Source of the DNA: Marinobacterium jannaschii DSM 6295
GTDB lineage: Bacteria; Pseudomonadota; Gammaproteobacteria; Pseudomonadales; Balneatricaceae
Direction: 5' to 3'
DNA: 64,000 nucleotides
Assembly (NCBI RefSeq): GCF_000620085.1
Contig: NZ_KK211066.1
Span: 1 to 64,000, forward strand
Shown: positions 56,672 to 64,000 of the stretch, piece after piece
Layout: every line of letters begins with the position of its first letter
How positions within the stretch are numbered: position 1 is the first letter of the stretch
Position numbers and translations under genes: made by a program
The notes under the pieces: generated by a model
The model's input: the letters and a program-made list of their open reading frames with translations, nothing else
What the model was told of the DNA's origin: nothing
Databases searched by the model: none

Positions 56672-57550
56672 TCAGGGCTTAACTGCAGAACTGATTCGCT
56701 GCTGTTGATATGCCTGAATCACAGGCGAATTCAACTCATTCGGATCGGCAAGGGACCAGCTTTTCTTAATCACACCATCGACAATCAAGTGGGCGACCGC
56801 AGATTCAATAGCGGATAGGACACAAAGCTGCGCAGGGTCATTGGTGGTAATCCCCGCTTCCATCTCAAGCAGATGCTTGAACTCGATAAAGCGATAAACA
56901 TCAGAGCGAATTTCACGGGAGAGGATCTTCTTACTGGTCAGCACACTATGTAATATCCTCCCGGTACGTATATCGATCGCCCTCAGGTTAACAGTGACCT
57001 CATCGACACGATATTTTTCAGAAGCACCAATACCGAAATATCGTGCTCCCGCACCACCCGTATGTATATTGGAGTCATAACCAACAATACCGCCTTCCAG
57101 CATAATATTAGCCGCAAGCAGTGATGGCAGTCCGGCACTGTTATTGACCGGCACATTATCCTTTTTCAAGGCGGCGCGAATGATTTTTCGCTCAGTAAGA
57201 ATATTCTGCAGACCTTCACGCTCCAGCGGAATAAACCATCCTGAATCATTCAGAACGTTGACCAGCATCGCAGCTGCGCCCTGGGTCACCGCCGTGGAAA
57301 ATGAACTGGACGGCGCCGGTTTGTACTGTCCGCTCTGATCGCGAAAACTATAGACGGCGGTGACAATTTTGCCGCGCGGAGCAGGCATATCGATCAGATC
57401 CTGATAGGTGCTCATCCGCCGGGTCAGGCGGGCATCGCTCTCCAGCGTCCCCAGGAATGCATCGCTCACATCACTCGGGCTGGAACAGCCGGAGAGCAGG
57501 CATACAACAATTAGCCCGGCACAGGAAAAAATAGCTTTGGTCACAGACAT
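56672..57550 (-). CDS. csgG: curli secretion channel lipoprotein CsgG
   Basis: 292 aa from the ATG at 57550 (MSVTKAIFSCAGLIVVCLLSGC, a lipoprotein signal with lipobox L-S-G-C); an ATG at 57589 would add 13 residues. Family blocks: PAPRGKIVTAVYSFRDQSGQ, FSTAVTQGAAAMLVNVLNDS, IPLEREGLQNILTERKIIRA, EGGIVGYDSNIHTGGAGARY, and VDGVIKKS. Forms the nonameric outer-membrane pore for curlin export. Middle of the csg operon. Confidence 0.95.
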   Translation of the reverse strand: MSVTKAIFSCAGLIVVCLLSGCSSPSDVSDAFLGTLESDARLTRRMSTYQDLIDMPAPRGKIVTAVYSFRDQSGQYKPAPSSSFSTAVTQGAAAMLVNVLNDSGWFIPLEREGLQNILTERKIIRAALKKDNVPVNNSAGLPSLLAANIMLEGGIVGYDSNIHTGGAGARYFGIGASEKYRVDEVTVNLRAIDIRTGRILHSVLTSKKILSREIRSDVYRFIEFKHLLEMEAGITTNDPAQLCVLSAIESAVAHLIVDGVIKKSWSLADPNELNSPVIQAYQQQRISSAVKP

Positions 57551-57617
57551 CGACTTCAAATTCGGCCTAATCTCGTTGAAAAAGAACATCCCATTAACAC
57601 CGGCACAGTAACCGCTA

Positions 57618-58034
57618 TTATTGAATCTCGATCGGTGATACGACGATCTCCGAGGTTTCTCCGGTCTGCCTGTCAGTAATATTCACCGTCAGTGAACCCA
57701 GAGTATCCTGCTCGACATCGATGAAAAAACTGTCAGTCACCAGTTGCCCGGAGCCACCATCTTCAATGTCATTAAGCAACTGATTCAGCAAACGGGATTC
57801 AAGCGAGTCGCTAAAGCGCTCCAGCGCCGTGCGTTGGTTTGCCAGGGCCTCTTCAACGTCGGGATCTTTAAAATCATTCTGCGCCTGGGCATTACTCAGC
57901 AGATAACTTCCATTGAGAGGATTGCCACCGAACGAGGGGTTGGTCGGGTTATACACCAGCTCGGCGGCCATTAGCGGACGACAAGACAAAGTCAACAAAA
58001 CCAATACGGCCTTCGAGTAACTAAAACAGGTCAA
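57618..58034 (-). CDS. csgF: curli assembly factor CsgF
   Basis: 138 aa, same length as E. coli CsgF. Signal to about residue 23, then LVYNPTNPSFGGNPLNGSYL, then LSNAQAQNDFKDPD, the conserved N-terminus that caps the CsgG pore, and the C-terminal TVNITDRQTGETSEI. Its start overlaps the csgE stop by 4 bp (ATGA), so the two are translationally coupled. Confidence 0.94.
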   Translation of the reverse strand: MTCFSYSKAVLVLLTLSCRPLMAAELVYNPTNPSFGGNPLNGSYLLSNAQAQNDFKDPDVEEALANQRTALERFSDSLESRLLNQLLNDIEDGGSGQLVTDSFFIDVEQDTLGSLTVNITDRQTGETSEIVVSPIEIQ

Positions 58035-58486
58035 AACTCATCCTTCTCCATATCAAAGGTATCAGCAAAAGCTGACTGTATTTTGTACTGCTGTACACGC
58101 TGATCAATTTGATCTGCCGCCTGCTCTGCCAGTGATTTAAGACTGTTCCGCCCCGGCTGAATAAATGATCGATAATATTCCCGGTGTTCCGACTCAACCC
58201 ATATTAAGCTTCCCCAGCGGGCTGACGGACGTTCCATAACCGTCAGGTTATAATCTGCGTCCGGCAAATTAACGGCCCGATACTGCGCCAGATAGCGGCT
58301 GAATTCATGCCCTACGCCCGTGATGGTATAGTCGATCACAAAGCCTTGAATCTCTTCATCGAGTGTATCCGCCTGCACGGAGACTTCCGCCACGGCCACA
58401 GTCACTATTCCGCCCGACAGAAGTACCGAATAACAAAATAAAACCGGTCTGATAAACCGTCTCGCGATTAAATTCGGCAAATTCAT
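58031..58486 (-). CDS. csgE: curli assembly factor CsgE
   Basis: 151 aa. N-terminal signal (VLFCYSVLLSGGIVTVAVAE). Family stretch EEIQGFVIDYTITGVGHEF and NLTVMERPSARWGSLIWVES correspond to CsgE, the periplasmic chaperone that gates CsgG. First gene of the csgEFGBA transcription direction. The start has no visible ribosome site, which is odd; TATAAT lies at 58512-58517. Confidence 0.9.
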   Translation of the reverse strand: MNLPNLIARRFIRPVLFCYSVLLSGGIVTVAVAEVSVQADTLDEEIQGFVIDYTITGVGHEFSRYLAQYRAVNLPDADYNLTVMERPSARWGSLIWVESEHREYYRSFIQPGRNSLKSLAEQAADQIDQRVQQYKIQSAFADTFDMEKDEF

Positions 58487-58893
58487 TGCGTATGGACAGC
58501 TCTGGAAGGAGATTATATTAATTATTGAACGTTCATATTATTTCATATCCCGTTGCATTCTGTACATGACGGCACAATAAAAAACACCTTTCGGCAACAT
58601 CTGGTTGTTTATCGACCATAAGAGCACTGCCAGCACAATAAGAACAGAATCTGCTACAGACTCAGGCATAGAGTCGGCTCACATGCTGGCCAGTAAGCAC
58701 TGGAGTCGGCAAAGGCCATTACCCGGACAGCGCACTTCGAGCTGCGCGAAGCCAGTTGACGACAGTCAACTACTTCCTCCCGGAGTACTGCTAAAGTTCT
58801 GAATCGGCTGGCTTATAGACACAGCGGAATGCCCGCTCATGCACGCCCAGCCCCGATAGCCAGCGCCAACCTTCTGATCCGGTAGTTCAGACC
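58487..58893. other. 407-bp divergent region upstream of csgE
   Basis: Holds TATAAT (minus strand, 58512-58517), palindrome TGAACGTTCA at 58526-58535, and a hairpin GTTGAC-GACA-GTCAAC (58755-58770). No csgD-like gene is present. Confidence 0.5.
58526..58535. promoter_or_regulatory. TGAACGTTCA palindrome at the csgE promoter
   Basis: A 10-bp palindrome of the same TGAAC/GTTCA halves as in the csgB promoter, inside the spacer of the TATAAT promoter. The half-site spacing differs from the csgB site. Confidence 0.5.
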
Positions 58894-59544
58894 ATGGAAA
58901 AAAAACTCCGCCCTAATCCGGCAAAACGCAGCAATAAGCCTAATCAGGAGAGCAATCTGGTCTATCAGATTGAGGATAAGCTGTATGTCAATCTGACTGA
59001 TCGCTGCACGCTCGCCTGCTCTTTCTGCCCGAAACATAACGGTTGTACTGAAGTGAAAGGCTATGAACTCTATCTTGCCCAACGCCCCCAGGTGGAAGAA
59101 ATAATCAGACTTCTGGGAGATCCCAGCCGGTTTAGTGAAATCGTTTTCTGTGGATTTGGTGAACCGACATTACGGCTGCAGGATTTGCTGCAGATTGCGC
59201 GGTATGTGAAACAGAATGGTGGTAAAACAAGGTTGAATACCGACGGACTGGGTAATCGTGTACATAAGCGGGATATAACCTCAGAGCTGGCCAGCTGCAT
59301 CGATGCCCTCTCAATCTCCCTGAATGCGCAGGATGAAGCGACCTATACCAGGCACTGCAAACCAAGCCTTACCAACTCTTATGCGTCGGTTCTGGACTTC
59401 ATTGAAGCTGCGGCCTCTGTCATCGATGACGTGGCGGTGAGTGCCATTTCCGGACTGGAGGGCGTGGATATAGAAGCCTGCCGGAAATTGACCGAGGCAC
59501 GGGGGGCCCGTTTCAAGCCCCGCTACCTGGATGTTGTCGGTTAG
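58894..59544 (+). CDS. TatD-associated radical SAM protein
   Basis: 216 aa, shorter than most radical SAM enzymes. The [4Fe-4S] motif is C38-TLA-C42-SF-C45, preceded by LYVNLTDRCTLACSFC, followed by VFCGFGEPTLRLQDLLQIA and the SAM block ARYVKQNGGKTRLNTDGLGN. This matches the TatD-family-associated radical SAM group (TIGR04038). A TatD nuclease gene is not adjacent here. The reaction is unknown. Its 3' end overlaps the convergent PhoD gene by 4 bp. Confidence 0.88.
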   Translation: MEKKLRPNPAKRSNKPNQESNLVYQIEDKLYVNLTDRCTLACSFCPKHNGCTEVKGYELYLAQRPQVEEIIRLLGDPSRFSEIVFCGFGEPTLRLQDLLQIARYVKQNGGKTRLNTDGLGNRVHKRDITSELASCIDALSISLNAQDEATYTRHCKPSLTNSYASVLDFIEAAASVIDDVAVSAISGLEGVDIEACRKLTEARGARFKPRYLDVVG

Positions 59545-61481
59545 GAATCCTGCCTTGCCGCTTTTCGGATAACCCGGTTCGAGGTACGAAAACCAATAGC
59601 ACCGGCGGTTCCGGTGTAAACGCGGATTTTGTTGGGCTGACCACTCTCATCCAGCCAGATCCGACCGATACCGGAGTGGCCCATCAGCTGGCGGCCGGCA
59701 TCGCCAATCACCCCTCTGGGGGCGATCCACATCCGTCGGCGCTTGGTAAACCAGTTAAGGGGAGACCAGCGACCGTATAACGCCCGGTTGATACGATCCA
59801 GCCATTTTAGAAGGGTCGGAGGAAACTCGTTTTTCAGGCCACTGCAGGTAATCTGCCATATTCTTGGCCCGCCACGCCGGAACCGGATCATGACGTCGTA
59901 GACAAAGGAGTAATGCACATCGCCGGACAGAATGACAAAGTGACGGGGCGTTTTAGGGTGGCGGAATATATTCAGAATTACGTTGGCTGAGCCCGGATGT
60001 GCCATCCAGTTCTCGGCATCAACAGTGAGTGCTTTTCCGAAGAAGGTAAATATGCGCTGAATCGCCTCGATCAACTTAACGCCAAAGATAGGCGCCGGTG
60101 AGACCAGTAGCACACTCTCCTCTCCGATCAGCTCCTGCTGGGCTTCAGACAATGCTTCCCAATCCATCAGTCCGGATGGTCGCGCAGAGCTTGACTCTGA
60201 ACGCCAGCGCCGGGTGCGGGTATCCAGCACCACCAGTTTAGGCACGGTGGGTACCGTGTACTGCCAACCCTGATGTTCCAGCAGACAATCGATCAGATTG
60301 TCCTGTACTTTGCCATCCAGCTGCGAAAAGAATGTCCTGGTAGCCGGGAGAATTTGTTCTGAAAATGCCTCAGGATCATTACCCCAGCCCTGAAACATCC
60401 AGTAACCAGCCAGTGCGTTGCCGATAATCCTGCGCGAAAAAGGATGTCCGTAAGCGGCTTCCTCCCACCCCCGGGTCAGGTTCCAGTCATCGGTGACATC
60501 ATGATCATCAAAAATCATATAAACCGGCAGGTGCGCCATTAATCTCTGGACCTGGTGCAATCCTTCCGAAAATTTCTTAATGTGCACCAGCTCTTCGTCG
60601 TAGCGTGCAGCGAACTGCGGAGCAATTTTTGCACCCTGCAGCTCCAGCTGCTGCCACAATCCCGGCGACCAGACCAACAGGTACATAGCCATCACTTCAC
60701 TCAGGGTGATCAGGTGGTTATGGGCTCCGTCGGCAGTAAATATCGGCTTACGCGCGCCGCCGAAAACCTGCTCCCACATTGCCTCATCCGAACGCGTGCT
60801 GGGCAGCAGGTGTTCACGCTGGTAGAAACAAAACTCGCTGCTATAGAGTTCTTCTGAGCCACTCAGACCGGTACCGGCAATCTTTTCATCAGGCAGGCCA
60901 AGCAACTCTATCACCTGATGAATAATATGGAGCATTGGTCCGGCCACATCATCGGCGTAAATCTGATCCCCCGACATCACCAGCATAGCAGGCCCCTTCT
61001 CGCCTTTGCGCAGGACCTCCTGCATTAAACTATCAGCGGTAACAAGGCTGTCTTCAGAGGGGTAATGGGGTTTTCGACAGGAACCATGCAACAGATTGCC
61101 AACCCGGCTATGAACAGTGAATGCCGGACTTTTCGCCGATTCATATAAGAGATGAGGCAGCAGAGTTGCGAGCGTCTGTGTCTGCCCCCGGGCGTCTTTC
61201 AGCTGAAGATCATAACTAATCGCCTGATCCTGCGGAAAAGGCTGACCGGGTACAATATCGATCAGGTTAATCCAGAGCCGCTTGCCAGCCTGCACGGATT
61301 CCATGCAGTCACTGTCCAACGAGTAGCTCTCTTCAAACTGTCCCTGATCAGCCTGAAGCTGCAGTCGCCCCTCGGGAAGGACGGCCGTCGCCAGCCAGAG
61401 CACCAACCTTGTATCGGTAAGCCGCCTGACTATCGGTCCGGCAATAATCAGGGGTACATCCATATCACTCTGTGCCTTCAC
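59541..61481 (-). CDS. PhoD-like metallophosphatase/phosphodiesterase
   Basis: 646 aa, no obvious signal peptide. Metal-binding blocks: LVMSGDQIYADDV, MIFDDHDVTDDWN, and LSGDVHYSFVYDV, followed by TCSGLKNEFPP; these are the PhoD-type Ca/Fe phosphoesterase signature. An N-terminal FN3-like region is present. Relatives hydrolyse phosphate esters and are often exported, but this member looks cytoplasmic. Substrate unknown. Confidence 0.85.
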   Translation of the reverse strand: MKAQSDMDVPLIIAGPIVRRLTDTRLVLWLATAVLPEGRLQLQADQGQFEESYSLDSDCMESVQAGKRLWINLIDIVPGQPFPQDQAISYDLQLKDARGQTQTLATLLPHLLYESAKSPAFTVHSRVGNLLHGSCRKPHYPSEDSLVTADSLMQEVLRKGEKGPAMLVMSGDQIYADDVAGPMLHIIHQVIELLGLPDEKIAGTGLSGSEELYSSEFCFYQREHLLPSTRSDEAMWEQVFGGARKPIFTADGAHNHLITLSEVMAMYLLVWSPGLWQQLELQGAKIAPQFAARYDEELVHIKKFSEGLHQVQRLMAHLPVYMIFDDHDVTDDWNLTRGWEEAAYGHPFSRRIIGNALAGYWMFQGWGNDPEAFSEQILPATRTFFSQLDGKVQDNLIDCLLEHQGWQYTVPTVPKLVVLDTRTRRWRSESSSARPSGLMDWEALSEAQQELIGEESVLLVSPAPIFGVKLIEAIQRIFTFFGKALTVDAENWMAHPGSANVILNIFRHPKTPRHFVILSGDVHYSFVYDVMIRFRRGGPRIWQITCSGLKNEFPPTLLKWLDRINRALYGRWSPLNWFTKRRRMWIAPRGVIGDAGRQLMGHSGIGRIWLDESGQPNKIRVYTGTAGAIGFRTSNRVIRKAARQDS

Positions 61482-61668
61482 TCTGACTCCTTAACATTCA
61501 GTCTCTTTCGGCCCCGGGCTAAACTTTAGCGCCTACAGGCCGATAGAGTCTATTCAGGACACGCTGACCCGTTCCTGAATCCATTATCCAACATCGACGC
61601 CGCTGAACGATAGCAGGCATCGCCCTGATATGTAGCAAGCAGGGCAGTAAAACGAAGGGATTAACGCC

Positions 61669-62286
61669 ATGAGCATCGAACAACTCGGCCTGAATCAGCC
61701 CAATGCACCAGTCAAAGCAGCAGTGACTGCTGAAAAGAATGAGCCAATGAGCGAAGCGCCGACAACAAAGGATATGAAAGCGGCTCAGAACAAGGCGATT
61801 CTCGATGCTTCTCTTAATGTCAGTATCTCCAGTGGTAATGACTCCCTATCACTGGTTTTCAAAGCCGCTATTGAGAAAGTGAATGAGTTGCTTGAGCCGG
61901 AGTTCGGAGAAAGGGCCATAGAGAGCAGTCATGAAGAGGGGCTGGATGTTTCTCCTGAAGCCACGGCCGACCGCATCGTTTCACTGACAACCGGGCTGTT
62001 TAGCAGCTACCAGGAAGCGAATCCTGAGCTTCAGGGCGAAGACCTGATCAACCGGTTTGTCGATGTAATTGGCGGCGGCATTGCCCAGGGCTTTGGCGAA
62101 GCAAGGGAAATACTCGACGGCCTCAATGTACTTGAGGGCGATATAGCCAGTAATATCGACAAAACCTACGCGCTGGTTGAAGAAGGCCTGCAGCAATTCA
62201 AAGATGATTTCCTGAATAGCAATGCATCCCCATCTGCGTCATCCGAGGTAACAAACGACGAAACGCCCCTCAGTCCGGTTGAATAG
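61669..62286 (+). CDS. DUF5610 domain protein
   Basis: 205 aa. A helical protein with the DUF5610-type core ATADRIVSLTTGLFSSYQEANPELQGE and FVDVIGGGIAQGFGEAREILDGL. No signal or membrane segments; an acidic N- and C-terminus. The function of the family is unknown. Start ATG 61669, GAAGGGA upstream. Followed by an inverted repeat, then the acetoacetyl-CoA ligase. Confidence 0.85.
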   Translation: MSIEQLGLNQPNAPVKAAVTAEKNEPMSEAPTTKDMKAAQNKAILDASLNVSISSGNDSLSLVFKAAIEKVNELLEPEFGERAIESSHEEGLDVSPEATADRIVSLTTGLFSSYQEANPELQGEDLINRFVDVIGGGIAQGFGEAREILDGLNVLEGDIASNIDKTYALVEEGLQQFKDDFLNSNASPSASSEVTNDETPLSPVE

Positions 62287-62613
62287 TGATGATCACTAGC
62301 TACATATATAGCCCGACCCTCAGGAAAATCCGCCGTTAGCAAGATACTGCCGGGCCCGAAGGTGTAAACAGCCTTCGGACCCGGAACCCATCCCCTATCA
62401 CACTCTCCTGACACTACCTCCGCCCCGCTCACGGGTATGAACTTTTTACATCTCATCAGAGATCCGGCCATATACCTGCAGGCCCTCTGCTTTGTCGCCA
62501 CGCATTTCCCAATTGGCAGTTTTTCTACCAGACTTAATAATCAGAGCAGATGCGGTACCCCTTTCCAGCTGCCATGACGAACTGCAAGTACGCACAGTAA
62601 AAGGGAGAACTCT
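62287..62613. other. 327-bp intergenic stretch
   Basis: Contains an imperfect hairpin with GGGCCCGAAGG and CCTTCGGACCC around 62351-62383, without a T-run. No gene or promoter otherwise recognised. Confidence 0.4.

Positions 62614-64000
<1,387 letters not shown>

Overview
The window looks like chromosomal DNA of a marine gammaproteobacterium, most likely of the Oceanospirillaceae (Amphritea/Neptunomonas/Marinobacterium type). That is inference from protein resemblance: the PpsA/PpsR pair, EtfBA with ETF-ubiquinone oxidoreductase, FolX, a YdiJ-type D-2-hydroxyacid dehydrogenase, SstT, lactate permease and a gammaproteobacterial curli set. Genes are short-spaced and on both strands. I saw no transposase, integrase, phage structural module, CRISPR array, rRNA or tRNA.

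Layout. 0.3-13.3 kb is mostly housekeeping: RNase Z, RarD, a GGDEF protein with a degenerate signature, an Lrp regulator next to a fold-III ornithine/lysine decarboxylase, a CBS protein, an NfeD/SPFH pair, a PhzF-like enzyme, a DUF1127 protein divergent from a MocR regulator, and an isolated hypF. 13.3-17 kb is gene-poor and accessory-looking: small orphan genes, a clear c-di-GMP-I (GEMM) riboswitch at about 14435-14584 ahead of an unrecognised secreted Cys/His protein, and a decayed M15-peptidase-like gene. 17-34.9 kb has a large DUF6351-like exported protein, an outer-membrane barrel, a periplasmic solute-binding protein, AstA, a second Lrp, lactate permease under two perfect PdhR/LldR-type palindromes, a DASS transporter, a lipoprotein, a GH9 glycosidase, small enzymes, FolX and a secreted PHA-depolymerase-like esterase. 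35-54.6 kb is core metabolism: SstT, PurU, RraA, YdiJ with a divergent LysR, CvfB, PpsA/PpsR, and the electron-transfer flavoprotein system. 54.6-58.5 kb is a complete csgE-csgF-csgG-csgB-csgA curli locus on one strand, with an unusually long, Tyr-rich CsgA. The right end has a TatD-associated radical SAM protein, a PhoD-type phosphatase, DUF5610 and the start of an acetoacetyl-CoA ligase.

How the parts may work together. Several items relate to surface life and c-di-GMP: the GGDEF protein, the riboswitch-controlled secreted protein, the curli export and amyloid genes, and exported polymer-degrading enzymes. The curli promoters carry TGAACG/CGTTCA palindromes that could be a shared operator; no csgD is present. 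The strongest candidates for undescribed biology are the riboswitch with its orphan secreted protein, the structured terminator-ended RNA at about 3590-3907, the large CsgA with its promoter palindromes, and the hairpin cluster downstream of the riboswitch gene.
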